Part shown: positions 1-10,082 of the stretch, one piece after another
How positions within the stretch are numbered: the first letter of the stretch is position 1
Layout of the letters: every line of letters starts with the position of its first letter
Source of the DNA: Chara braunii
Lineage: Eukaryota; Streptophyta; Charophyceae; Charales; Characeae
Direction of reading: 5' to 3'
Assembly (NCBI GenBank): GCA_003427395.1
Contig: BFEA01000262.1
Coordinates: 2,032,244 to 2,072,338 of the forward strand
DNA length: 40,095 nucleotides
Translations under genes and position numbers: made by a program
Notes under the pieces: model-generated
Seen by the model: only the letters and a program-made list of their open reading frames with translations
Databases searched by the model: none
What the model was told of the DNA's origin: nothing

Positions 1-840
1 CGAATTCGCATTTGTCGCGGTTGGCTTTGTACTTGGCTTGTCGTAGCCGCTCCAAAACGGTGCGCAGGTGCTCCACATGCTCGTCCAAACTCCGATTGTA
101 CACCAAGATATTGTCGAGGTAGATGAGTACGAATCTATCCAGCATTTGTCGGAACTCCGTTGTCGTAGCCGCGTGGAGTGTGGCCAGGGCATTCGTAAGG
201 CCGAAAGGCATAACCAACCATTTGAAATTCCCATATTGCGTCTTAAATGCGGTGTTGTAGCGGTCCTGCCGGATCTCGAGTTGGTAATATCCCGATTTGA
301 GGTCATGGTAAGAGAAGAACTCGGCGTCGCCCAACCGTTCGAGGAGGTCGTCGATGCGCGGAAGAGGGCCGATGTTCTTGACGGTTTGCGCTGTGACCTT
401 GCGATAATCGATGCACAAACTCAAGTCCTTATTCTTCTTCCAGATGAAGAGAACGGGCGCGCCCAATGGCGAAGAGCTAGGCAGAATCCAGCCTTTCTCA
501 AGAGGTCGTCGAGTTGTGCCCGTAGCACACTTAACTCTTCCTCGCTCATGCGGTAGATGCAACCACGCGGAGGTTTGGCCCCGACCTCGAGGATGATCTC
601 ATGGCGGATGGGCCGATCCGATACTACTCCGTGCGGGGCTTCGAACACGTCGCCGTAGGCGTCGAGAAGCTCGGTGATGCGTGGATCCGTTAATGCGTTC
701 GTCGATGAGATGTCATGGGGCGAGAGGGTGTGGAGAAAACACAAACCCATCTCCTCGATGTCGTCTCGGGTGATGGAAGCTCGAATTTGACGGACACCAT
801 GTGACAACTGATCGAAGGGTGAGGTGGAGGCACCGTGCAT
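1..840 (-). pseudogene. Ty3/Gypsy reverse transcriptase domain, frameshifted, partial
   Basis: This is the RNA-directed DNA polymerase part of pol. From 840 down to about 510 one frame carries the usual lead-in (LLDAYGDVF, then a stretch rich in P and R before the fingers). Near 510 one base seems lost: the frame for LEKGWILPSSSPLGAPVLF resumes out of phase, followed by FIWKKNKDLSLCIDYRKV and PLPRIDDLLERL. Motif A reads DLKSGYYQLEI (about 275-310). Motif C, normally YLDD, reads YLDN at 110-121, so the second catalytic aspartate is asparagine (codon AAT). The domain continues off the left edge. Confidence 0.88.
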
Positions 841-861
841 GGGATTAGTACTCCGTTCTGG

Positions 862-1700
862 TCACGAATGTGAACGGCGCGGCGGTAGACGCTCATCGGG
901 TGGTCGTCCCTTTGCACTCATGATGTACCCAAAATCATGTCGAATGGAGTGTCCAAAATGTCGAAGGGCCTCGCTTGCATGCGGGGCGAAGTACAGGGGG
1001 GTGGAATCAATACATCGGTCGATTGACTTGTGCGTTTGACCGTCGGCCAACGTGACTTGTGTGGGCCGTGACTTCTTCCTCCGAACGCGTGGCCCAAGGC
1101 CAACGCGTACCATAAAGTCTTGGCTGATATAGTTGCGAGTGGCTCCGCAATCGATCAAAGCACTGCAGGTCGCTTCTCCGATCTGAATGCGTATGTACAA
1201 CAATGGCGTGCCGATATCGTCGTACCGTTGTGTTTTGAACTCGCAGTCGATCTTCGCAACGTAGTCGTGAAGGTCGACAACCTCTACTTCGACGTCCATC
1301 AACGGAGCTGGTACTACAGTGTGCAAGTTATCCTGCAATTGTGCCATGAGCATGTTGCAATGCAGTTTCGGCAATTGACCGGTCGGGGGAAGGGGCATCT
1401 GCTGGAAGTCCGCGAATGTCAACGGGTCGAGTTCTTCAAGTCTTGGCCATGACGTCGAATCCCCGGCGAAATTTGGCGGCGAAGCTGCCGAATCGGTTGC
1501 CGATGGTGATGAAATCGTGCATGCGGTGGATTGTTGAGCGTGGAGTGGTTGGTTCAACAGTGGGACCAAGTGGACAGCGTAATCCTTGTAAGTGAACCGA
1601 GGACTCGCGACATTCGCATTCTCCCCAGATGTGTAGGAGGCCGCTAGCAAGGCGGTCGAATCTGGAGGAGTGAGAGGTGGAATTGCCTCACCTGCTGTGC
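862..1700 (-). pseudogene. Ty3/Gypsy aspartic protease region of pol
   Basis: A single open frame carries a retropepsin-like active site, ALIDCGATRNYIS, at about 1124-1165 (D-C-G-A in place of the more common D-S/T-G-A, a variant known in plant Gypsy elements). It would process the gag-pol polyprotein. The upstream part is low-complexity linker rich in S, T and P. The frame is separated from the zinc knuckle by a frameshift near 1750, and from the RT by a second shift near 850-920. Downstream of the active site, DFMVRVGLG and VTLADGQ fit the retropepsin fold. Confidence 0.82.
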
Positions 1701-1754
1701 AACTCAGTTTCCCGAGTTGATGCGAGGTCGAACATCCTCCTTGCCTTGATCCTA

Positions 1755-1796
1755 GCATTGGGAGGTCTTGTGCTTGGTGTTGTTGCACCAATAGCA
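1755..1796 (-). other. CCHC zinc knuckle of gag nucleocapsid
   Basis: Translated on the minus strand these bases give CYWCNNTKHKTSQC, an exact C-x2-C-x4-H-x4-C zinc knuckle, the RNA-binding signature of LTR-retrotransposon nucleocapsid. The codon after the last cysteine is a TAG stop at 1752-1754, out of phase with the protease frame that follows, so the reading frame is broken here. Confidence 0.87.
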
Positions 1797-1952
1797 GCAG
1801 CCGTAATGGCTGCGGTACTTGTATTCGGCCTCGTCAAGTTGAACTTGACGCATGGTGCTGGCTGTCCATTTCCGGCCGGCGATGCGGTTTTCGCCTTCCC
1901 TTTTCCACGGGAGTTGTTGCTTCGCGGCTGGACAGCGGCCACCTGATCTCCC

Positions 1953-2630
1953 TCACGTGATGCTGAGGTGGCTGCCGGGTCTTCCACAATGTTGTCCGGT
2001 TGGACTGCAGCAACATGCTGCGGACACGGACCAAATTTTCCCTTCTCCACATAGGCTGGCTGCCACGCCGACTTCTCGTGTGCAGCAGCCCGGTTGTTCT
2101 TGACGATCTCTCACGCCTTGTCGATGCTCGTGATCATCGAGTGCGAGGCTCAAGGCGGCACACGACCGGTTGTAGAACTCTCGGTGCAGATGCGAAAATG
2201 GCAACTCGAGATTGGGCTTTGCCACGATCTTTTGCCATTCCGTGAGCCAATCGTGTGTCGGTGTGTTGCCTTGGGTCATGGTGAAGAGGCGGTTGATGGC
2301 GAGCGTCGGGGCGTCGTCAACGATGAACCGCTTCTTCCATTCTCTCGTCAGATCTTCCCAGGAGATCTTGTATAGGTGGTTGACCTGGACGTCGTAGATG
2401 GTTGCCATGTGGCTGAGCCAAATCTGGCATTTGCCCTTGACCTTGAGGAACAGCGCCGAGATGAACAAGTATTCAGGGACCTCGTGAATCCCAAGCTCCA
2501 TTCTAAAACCGTCCCACCAGACGACTGGGTCCTGATGCGTATAGTCGTCAAACTTCTCGATCCGGAACGTCGGCATCTTGTAGTGCTTTGATGCATTGGT
2601 GCTGCGATCGTTGTCGGGCGGCTTTTGCAG
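1953..2630 (-). pseudogene. Ty3/Gypsy gag capsid-like domain
   Basis: The open frame reads MPTFRIEKFDDYTHQDPVVW, then WLSHMATI, WEDLTREWKKRFI and LTEWQKIVAKPNLELPFSHL. This is the pattern of the retrotransposon gag (capsid) family: a KFDG-like start, a tryptophan-rich helix and a W..L...F..RF segment. In-frame codons continue upstream of the first ATG to about 2630, where a one-base shift separates it from the coiled-coil segment. The C-terminal part, past about 2100, drifts into unrelated sequence through further shifts. Confidence 0.82.
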
Positions 2631-2639
2631 CTTTGTTTG

Positions 2640-2959
2640 ACTACATGGTCAACTCGCTCCTCCAATTGGCGGGTTGAGGGTGCACTGCTGGACTCGCCAG
2701 CATCTGGTCTTGGTGCGGCTTCCTCCAAGTCCTGTACACGGGAATGAAGTGCCCGTATAGCATCCTCGTGGAGATCCTTGTGGTTCTGCACTGTCCGTAG
2801 GAGATTTGCCAGTTCCTGGTGCTGTTTTGTCAGTTCCTGGTGTTGTTTCGCCAGTTCTTGGTGTTGTTTCTCTAACTCGGACTGCAGGTGGTTACAAGTG
2901 TAAACCAACCGGGTCACGAGTTTGGAGAGGAACTCCTTGTGCTGCTCTTCCGGTGTCAC
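2640..2959 (-). pseudogene. Gag N-terminal coiled coil with heptad repeat
   Basis: An open frame from 2959 carries three near-identical heptads of the form KQHQELA/T. They are encoded by a 21-bp tandem repeat at 2810-2830, 2831-2851 and 2852-2872. Charged helix-forming sequence follows (HSRVQDLEEAA). This is the expected multimerisation coiled coil ahead of capsid in this type of gag. The frame shifts near 2630 before the capsid domain. Confidence 0.72.
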
Positions 2960-3607
2960 CTCGTCGTTGTCCTCAGCTGGTTCAAAATGCCAGAACTTGA
3001 GCCTTTCGACGCTGGCGGCTTCGTGCCGCTGTGGCAGATCCTCGGCCTCCTTGCAGCGTGCCTGGGTATCTGCATCTGCTTCGGCATGAAGCTATCTGCT
3101 GCCTCTGCTTCAGCCTGTAGGCAGGCTGCCTCGGCTGTCGCCTGGCGCTGTACCTCAGCCTCGATCATTGCGAGCTGAGCTAGAACCCGATGATGGTACT
3201 CGTCAATGGGCTCGTTGGTCAATTGACCTGGCATGCCCATTGATGAACCCGTCATTGTGGCGGGGCCCTGCTGACGCGGACTGCTGCTGACATGGCACTG
3301 CTGATGTGGCACTGCTGCTGTCAAGGCACTGCTGATGGTACTCGTCAGTGGACTCGATGGCCAGTTGGCCTGTCATGCCCAATGATGAACCCATCATGGC
3401 GGCGGGGCACTGCTGACGTGGCACTGTTGCTGGCATGGCACTGCTGACATGGCACTGTTGCTGATGTGGCACTGCTGATGTGGCACTTATCAAACCGGGA
3501 ATGCAGGCAAAGGGTTGGGTGGGAGGGAAAACGCAGGAAGGTAACCAACCAAACTGTACTTTCCTCCCGGTCCTAATCAACAGAAGAAAATAAAAGAAGA
3601 GGATCAC
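2956..3607 (-). pseudogene. Gag N-terminal region expanded by duplication
   Basis: Frames upstream of the coiled coil read LAQLAMIEAEVQRQATAEAA (helical and alanine-rich, typical of this gag), preceded by repeated low-complexity sequence of the type PHQQCHVSS and by MTGSSMGMPGQL. The same peptide recurs as MMGSSLGMTGQL because the DNA is duplicated (3192-3476). No true start codon can be chosen with confidence. Confidence 0.55.
3192..3476. repeat. 142-bp tandem duplication inside gag 5' region
   Basis: The segment beginning gatggtactcgtca at 3192 recurs at 3334, a period of 142 bp. Both copies contain the same run through ggtcaattgacctg / ggccagttggcctg and end in a degenerate short repeat of the form gtggcactgctgatg. 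The short repeat expands further to about 3487. Confidence 0.82.
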
Positions 3608-4326
3608 CCCCTTTTTTTCTTATTTTTTTGTATATCTGTTGATCGGCTATGAGTGAGGCATTTCATAGGAGTACTATGAGCGAGATCTGGGCAAGGTTCC
3701 GCAAAGTTTCGGCTTAAAAAAAATGCGAATATGACCGCCTCCTTAGCTCACCTAATATGCCCAGAGTAGAACAGAAAACGAATTGCTAATATCTGTAGTT
3801 GCGGAAAAAAAAAAGGGGAGAGAATTTTTTTTTTTGCAGAGATTTGATGAAGTCTACTTTATTTACTAATAAAAAATCAGTCAATCAATCAATCATTCAT
3901 TCAACAATCAGTAGATCAAGCAAGCTGGCTACTTGATTGGACGGATCCTCTGAATGAGAGGTCCGCTCCGATACCAAACTGTCGCATACCGTAAAGGTGC
4001 AGACCAGAACAAGAACCAACCTCTCTCACATAGTACAAGATAGCGCAGCGGAAGGCTAATATACCAATGATCCAAACAATCAATGTTGCAATGCAGGCCA
4101 ACATACATCATCATCATTCCATGGTGTGAAGGGGCCTGGCACTCACACAGGAAGAATATGCCAGTCCCCAACCATACACAGACGAAGAAGAGGGGGGGTT
4201 AGACAAAGAAGAGGGGAAGATGGGAATGTCGTCAACACCAAGTCTTCGGCACAGGTCCTATATAATCCCTTGTCCAATGTCTGAATCCCACTGTGGAGTC
4301 TGGATCCAAATGTTTCCCAAAGTCAC

Positions 4327-4330
<4 letters not shown>
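3600..4330. other. Non-coding stretch, no gene seen
   Basis: AT-rich sequence with homopolymer runs (3609-3630, 3808-3835) and a short TCAA/TCAT run near 3880-3905. Apart from the possible primer-binding site at 3965-3976, I see no recognisable gene or element boundary. It may contain the LTR of the upstream Gypsy copy or of another element, but no terminal repeat pair was found. Confidence 0.4.
3965..3976 (-). promoter_or_regulatory. Candidate tRNA-Met primer-binding site of an LTR element
   Basis: On the minus strand this reads TGGTATCGGAGC, one base from TGGTATCAGAGC, the complement of the initiator-tRNA-Met 3' end used by many plant Copia elements. An identical 12-mer occurs at 8903-8914, also on the minus strand. 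No matching LTR end was demonstrated, so this stays a candidate. Confidence 0.4.
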
Positions 4331-4408
<78 letters not shown>

Positions 4409-4409
4409 N

Positions 4410-4472
<63 letters not shown>
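4331..4472. repeat. (CT)n microsatellite
   Basis: About 140 bp of uninterrupted CT dinucleotide with a single ambiguous base at 4409. A shorter CT run follows at 4542-4557. The serine/leucine reading frames across it are artefacts of the repeat. Confidence 0.97.
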
Positions 4473-4475
<3 letters not shown>

Positions 4476-5170
4476 GATACTGAGAAGTTAGGTAGCGAGA
4501 GGGTGATGGAGAGATGGACTTGGAAGAGGAAGAGGAAGAACTCTCTCTCTCTCTCTCAGTCCGGTACTAACCTGTGAAGGTGGCGCCTTGTTGCAGGTAC
4601 ATTGAAGACAAAACTGGAGCTATGGCGCCACATGTAAGTCTCCCTGGCCTCTGCCAACCATCTCTCTCTCTCCAACACTACTCTAGCTCCTAATAGCGCC
4701 AAGCGCTGAAGACTACTGCTAACGCTACTACTACTACTGCAGCGCTCCTCGAGAAGGCTGCTGCCAAATCCTGAAGACTGCCTCCTGCCTCCTGCACGTG
4801 AAGTGCGCGTGAATTGCCTGGGAAGTCCATATCAACTACCTGCAGCCTGCAGGGCAGGCCAGTCTTCTATAGTGCTGGCCCGTCCAGGAGGCTGCTCTTG
4901 CCAATGCCAAAACGTGCCAGACCCTGGCGTTGAAGTTCAAACAAAGGTTGTCTTGAAAACAGGCCCATGTGGCTGCGCAGTATGCCACACTGTGGAGGAG
5001 AATAGATTACCATGTGAACCACCTACAGAGCGCTGTACTGATAGGTCGTCTCCACCAGGGTGAGCTGCTGCAGACCAAATCCTGCAGCAGCTGAACGCCC
5101 TTGCTATGGATCAATCTCCCCTGTGGTCTACCCATAGAAAGGAATAAATACTGAGGAAACCCAAGGAGCT

Positions 5171-5517
5171 TGCTCCATGCCGCTTTGTGATGACCCACCG
5201 GAAATTCAGCTAGCATGTGGTTCGCATGCCTTATGCCGTGAGGATTATGAGGGCCCGGCCGAGCTTTTGTCTTCGTAGTAAGTTCATACCTATGATGGCA
5301 GTGTATACTGCACTCATGTGACAGCACCCTGATATGTCATGTCCAATTTGTAGAAGACGGGATGGAACGGCAATGCCTCTACAATTCGGTTGACGTGGCT
5401 CACTGTTCCTAGCATGTAGGAGCCATGTAGCCTGTGACATCTGTCTACGCTGTGCCATTGGATGCAGTAACTGTGACTGTGAGAATTGCATGCGTCTCCC
5501 CAGGTCACACAGGTCCT
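5171..5517 (+). pseudogene. RING-like cysteine/histidine-rich protein remnant (two modules)
   Basis: Two frames carry ordered zinc-ligand spacing. Frame 1 (5171-5279) reads MPLCDDPPEIQ then LACGSHALCREDYEG. Frame 2 (from 5334) reads MSCPICRRRDGT, a TGA stop near 5397, then LACRSHVACDICLRC and CSNCDCENC. The C-x2-C, C-x2-H-x2-C and terminal C-x2-C order is that of a RING-type zinc finger, and the LAC-x-SH-x2-C core occurs twice. A frameshift (or a GTAAGT splice donor at 5278-5283) and the internal stop separate the parts. RING domains usually act in ubiquitin transfer, but the function here is unknown and the copy is probably broken. Confidence 0.42.
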
Positions 5518-5519
5518 GA

Positions 5520-6500
5520 CTGGTCTGTAGAGGTGGCCACTTACCATAGGCAACAACTGCTCATCAAATCTTATGCAACCCACACAGCGCTTAAATGTCG
5601 CATCAAGTTCAAAAGAAGCTGACTGGCCTCATGTGCCATTCTAGTGTGGTCTGCCCCAGCGGTCACTATTTAGAACCCTGTCAGAACTCCACCTCCCATT
5701 TCCTTCCTCCCTCCTCTTGTGTATTACTAGTAATACATACGAACGAGCATCATTACGAGAACAGACAATATATAAGTTGAAGATCTGAGAAGAAATGAAC
5801 AGGAAAATACCTCCGCCTTTGCTCTGCCTCCTTTTATAGTGTGCAAGTGGGCCGTTATGGCACACGGGGATGTGGGCAGCTCGTGCTCAGCCACAATCAA
5901 CGTGGCGAGCCTTGTGCATGTGAGGCACGGTGAAGGGGGAGCTGCAAGAACAAATGAAAGGGGTACCCTGAAGAAAGCAAATGTGAACACATTTAAGAAA
6001 GGGGCTTAGTACGTTTACGTGCAGCTATTGTACTTCATGCCACTTGCTATTGATGTGAAACTGTTCCATTGTCGGGTTGTCAAGGGCTTTCGTTGTCTGT
6101 AATAGGATTAAATATGGTTTGATTTTGGATCTGTTCATCTGGGTGGAGTAGGGGCTGTTGTGGTGTAAATTCAACACACACACTCACATACACACAGTCT
6201 GCCTTTCCCTTTCATGTGGTTCTGACAGCCGTGTGATGTTTGCACAGTGCACCTTCACGTTGGTTAGAAGCTTATTAGTGATGAAGTATTTGCTGCATTA
6301 GTTTATGTTTTTTAACCACCCTCTTACACACAGGAGTGTGGCTTTTGCGCCTGGATGTCTTGTGCACATCCGGCTCAACTGCAGAAAATAACTGCCAGCA
6401 TGTACTTGGAAACAAACCAGCTCCCTTCTTACCCTGAACATGAACCCCTAGTCACACTGCGACAGGGTTCATGTACATTCATGTGAAAATCGGGCTAATT
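5520..6500. other. Non-coding stretch, nothing recognised
   Basis: Short frames only, with no domain signature on either strand. It includes a small CA-rich patch near 6175-6198. I see no RNA gene or element ends. Confidence 0.5.
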
Positions 6501-6540
6501 GTGAGCATTGCTCATACCATATAGTGGCATAGTATATTCA

Positions 6541-6665
6541 TAGTATATACTATGTAGAGTATTTGAATATACTATATAGTATATACTATGTAGAGTATTT
6601 GAATATACTATATAGTATATACTATGTAGAGTATTTGAATATACTATATAGTATATACTATGTAA
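6541..6665. repeat. 36-bp AT-rich tandem repeat, 3.5 copies
   Basis: Units at 6541-6576, 6577-6612 and 6613-6648 are identical, with a partial unit at 6649-6665. Each begins tagtatatactatgtagag and ends ttgaatatactata. The unit is itself partly palindromic (tagtatatacta). A separate direct repeat follows: 6701-6736 and 6791-6821 share tatacta, tccccRtcct and gtcttagggatt. Confidence 0.93.
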
Positions 6666-7357
6666 TATGCATAGTATTTGTATACAATACAAATGCAGTG
6701 TATACTAATGTCCCCGTCCTCACAGTCTTAGGGATTATAGTGGCGTAGTGTTGGCAGAGTGTATATTACGCATACACTACGCATTTAGTATATACTAGTC
6801 CCCATCCTAGTCTTAGGGATTCCGAAACAATCGTGGCAAGCAAGTGTAGAAGATGTGTGAAGATGTCCTGAGCTCGCAGTCGTACGAAAATGCTCGCGGC
6901 TAGCTGTCTTAGCCTGTCTATAAATTATGAAACGTAGTACAACGTACTAAAAGCAATTACTATCTATGTTACGAGAGTGGTTCGGGACCACTTGACCCGC
7001 CGTGCCAAAAAATGAATTAAAGAGTAGAAAAAAATAATAAAAAAGATATATTTTAAATTATATGTTATTTATTTTTATTTCTGATTTGGCAAAGAATTTT
7101 GATGTGACCCTGAGGCAAAAGTTGTTCAGTTTTTCCTGCACATGAAAGTTTTTCCCGGATTAAAAAAATATATATATTTTTTATTTGATTTTTCCTCTGA
7201 CAGTGACCCAGGTGTCCCGGTTGGTTACGCAGATTACTACAGAATCTTTGCTTGCTCGGTCTTTTGGCAACAGTCATGGAAAGTGACAGTATGAAATGCC
7301 TGCTAGAATTCTGACTGCAAGAATTCCAGCACACTGCACAAAAGTATATAACACTTC

Positions 7358-7457
7358 GTTTCCTTCGGGACATCTGTTAAAATTGGAATGATACAGAGAA
7401 GATTAGCATGGCCCCTGCGCAAGGATGACATGCATAAATTGAGACATGGTCCAAATT
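7358..7457 (+). ncRNA. U6: U6 snRNA copy, probable retropseudogene
   Basis: About 100 nt match the spliceosomal U6 snRNA along its full length: 5' stem-loop cc-ttcggg, the ACAGAGA box in gatacagagaagattagc, the AGC triad, and gcgcaaggatgac in the 3' domain. The 3' end reads ggtccaaatt and runs into aaataaataaaaaaag instead of a T-run, so no Pol III terminator is present. Flanking imperfect direct repeats (7343-7359 and 7475-7491, 14 of 17 matching) look like a target-site duplication. A TATA-like tatata lies only about 13 bp upstream, too close for a plant U6 promoter. Probably LINE-mobilised and not expressed. Confidence 0.88.
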
Positions 7458-7491
7458 AAATAAATAAAAAAAGAAGTAAATAACATTTCCT

Positions 7492-8900
7492 CACGCTGTA
7501 TGTACCTGCCTCAGGCTGCCTGGTGACGGAATGGTCCAAATTGAATGGGCTGCCTCCCTAGCGGTCTGCAAATGCCGGGCCCTTGCTTCAGCCCGGAACC
7601 TTCTCTCGTCCCCTGGCAGCAGAACCGTGTTTGCCTCCTATCGTCAGCTGTCCCCTCCCCACTATCTGTACCGCTCATCAGCTAGCCAGATCACTATCTG
7701 CACTAGTGCCCTCACTGGGGCCTACCACAGCATGTGTCTGACTGAGTTGTAAAATAAAATATAATAAATTAATATTCACCAAGTCAACTAGGCTACCAAT
7801 CAAGTGGTGTCAACAGCATTTACTCAAGCTAAACAAATGATCTATCGTACTTTGATCACTTCTCCTACAGCACCAACGAATCAGAACTGGCTAAGGTAAA
7901 TTACTACAGTTCTAGTCAGAGGCTGTCTGTTAGGTGTTAGCAGTCTGTCACCTCAACTAATAAAAAAATAAAAAAATCACTTGCACAGATGTATGCAGAA
8001 ATGGGAACAAATTGTGTTTGTGTACGAGCACCAATTGGAACCTTCCATTCCCCTGTATCCAATGATTCTGACTGCGTCATCAAGCAGCAGCGTTTGTCGT
8101 GTGCACAACGGCCCACCCCTGTGCCCAGGAACCCGCTTATGAACAGCACTGCCCGTTATTGATCCTCACATGCAACGAGCCTTACATCCGACTGATCTGG
8201 CCGATCAAGAGGCAATTTAAGGACAGGCCCATAAGACCTGAGGAATTATTTAACGTCGCAGACAGGACAACGATCACAGCCAGTATTCAGATCAAATCCC
8301 GTTAGAGGTTCTTTGTAGACTGTCTGGTCGACGTCTTGCATAGGACTGGTCAGTCCACCTTTCCTTCACAGCGCAGCAAGAGCTTAAAGGACAAAGCAGC
8401 AAAGCATGCGTGCTCTGCTGCCATGGGTTGGCATGGTGAATGTGACCCGTGCTTCGACCAAGGCCACCACTAGGAAGATTGTCGACCCTCTAGGTAGAGC
8501 GCCCACGACTCCTGAACCAGAAGAGGACGCTCAAGTTGGACTCACTTCCACACAGTAAGAAGAGATTGAGATGGGAAGATAAGTTAAGGGAACAACGTAC
8601 CTGAAGATAGCTGCCCTCAACCTTAGATTTCTCACCAATTGAGCCGACGTGCATTTTGATGACCGGTCATATCCTCGGTACCACACACAATGCAATGGAG
8701 TGTCACCTCAGCCAAAATGCCATGTCAGCGTGCTCTCATCATCTCGCGTACATCCTCTGTCGCCACAGCCTTCCGGCGATGCTCCCGTCTACCCGGGAGT
8801 CGCTCGTAACAAGCCGGCACCAATGTATCCTTACTGCATAGAAGCTTCGTCAGTGCACCAAGTAAAGAAGTTGCCAGCACCAGTGTTGGCGATATCGAAC
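7492..8900. other. No recognisable gene
   Basis: Several frames of 60-120 codons occur but none shows a known motif, and they overlap on both strands. A short AT-rich patch lies near 7750-7775. I see nothing else I can name. Confidence 0.45.
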
Positions 8901-8902
8901 CA

Positions 8903-8914
8903 GCTCCGATACCA
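8903..8914 (-). promoter_or_regulatory. Second candidate tRNA-Met primer-binding site
   Basis: The minus strand reads TGGTATCGGAGC again, followed inward by TGGTTCGATATCG. The identical variant base in both sites suggests a shared element family or a lineage-specific tRNA-Met sequence. No capsid or integrase frame was found downstream on the minus strand. Confidence 0.4.
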
Positions 8915-8919
8915 AATTT

Positions 8920-10080
8920 CAAGGATTATGAGCGGGGGCGATAGACAGAAAACCAAGTTGCAAAATCATGAAGTAGCCAAGAAGAGAGCACAATGCACCA
9001 AGATACCAAGAAAATAAGAGCAATACAATGAACTCTTGTGTCAATGTCACCACACTCTGGTCACACCAACACAGTTTCCACTGTCAACCCCCACTGTCTG
9101 GCTCTTGACGCCAAGCCTACTCAACTCAGCCGATCTAGCCTATGTATGTTCTCACAACCAGATCACATCGCAGTTGAAGACTAATGTATGTTGACGTCAT
9201 CGCCGATGCCGACCGCCAGCATACACCAGGTACGTGCTCTCTCCTCCCCTCGTCTCACCTTGACTCCCCCTCTGCATGCACCTCCTCCCCGAAGACCACC
9301 ATCGTCAACACCTGCACCGGCACGCTCGGCCCGACTATGGCCGCCATGTGCCTACTGCGGCCGCAGTGCCCTCTTCACCACTCAGTGCCCACACGCACCC
9401 CAGCCTGCCTGCATAGTGCAGCTTCACACGACAATGCAGCAGCGTGGCCGCAAAGCCTGCACAAGCCAGAATGCCCTCCCACTGGGGCACACACTTTCTT
9501 TTATGGGAAGTGTGCCCACTGCTGGCTGGCCTGGCCAGGCGTGTGGGGGGGGGCAGTAGCTTGCTTCTGGGCCCAAGTGTCTGCGCCCAGGCCCAGTTTC
9601 TGATACTGGCCTGGGCCTCGTGCAGTTAGGCACGTTCAGGCAGCCACACAGCATTGGCTCCCAGCTCATGTGTGACGACAATGCTGCTCTCTCATTGGCC
9701 TGTGGCCAGTCCATGATGTGTCGGCCTCACACAGCGTGTGCCCAGCGCACAACCACCTGAGCCCTGGGCTCAACTGTACTGCGCAGCCCTTGCCTCTGGA
9801 AAGAGCGTGGAGGCTCACGTTGCTCTGTAACCAACTGGCATGCTGCAACTGTCCGAATCCCCACTTATGGAAAAATGTTGAAAACAGGCCTCTCGTGGAT
9901 ATTCAGGCCCGCCTTCATGTAGGGCAGGCACAGGCTTGCCAGGGGCCGCAGCCCAGAACACTTGGATGTCTGATAAGGGCCCTGCGAGGGCTCATCCTCG
10001 CACACGAGTTCAAAAATGAACTTCAAATCCTTTCGGAAATTTGGATACAATTATGTTGTGCTGAGGCGCCTACCTTTTTT
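8920..10080. other. No firm gene; one cysteine-containing frame
   Basis: Plus-strand frame 9188-9559 is proline-rich and contains CAYCGRSALFTTQCPHA, which could be a decayed gag zinc knuckle, though the histidine is not in its expected place. The following 9540-9800 is GC-rich with short repeats of the type gcccag/ctgggc. No function is proposed. Confidence 0.3.
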
Positions 10081-10082
10081 CC

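Larger units (their letters stand above)
1..3607 (-). mobile_element. Ty3/Gypsy LTR retrotransposon, gag-pol, decayed and cut by window edge
   Basis: Reading leftwards on the minus strand the order is coiled-coil N-terminus, capsid-like gag, CCHC zinc knuckle, aspartic protease and reverse transcriptase, which is the Ty3/Gypsy order. RNase H and integrase would lie beyond position 1. Several single-base frameshifts (near 2630, near 1750, near 510) and a changed catalytic residue in the RT show the copy is dead. No flanking LTR could be established inside the window. The family assignment rests on the gag-PR-RT order and the RT motif sequences. Confidence 0.9.

Noticed and set aside
4563-4640. 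tggcgcc words as a possible Gypsy primer-binding site
   Set aside because: The motif is self-complementary and short, and no LTR end was found beside it.
7345-7350. TATA-like box upstream of the U6 copy
   Set aside because: Only about 13 bp before the U6 start, whereas plant U6 promoters place TATA at about -25 to -30 with a USE further out, and it falls inside the putative target-site duplication.
9188-9559. CAYCGRSALFTTQCPHA as a gag zinc knuckle
   Set aside because: Histidine spacing does not fit C-x2-C-x4-H-x4-C and no capsid or pol frame accompanies it.
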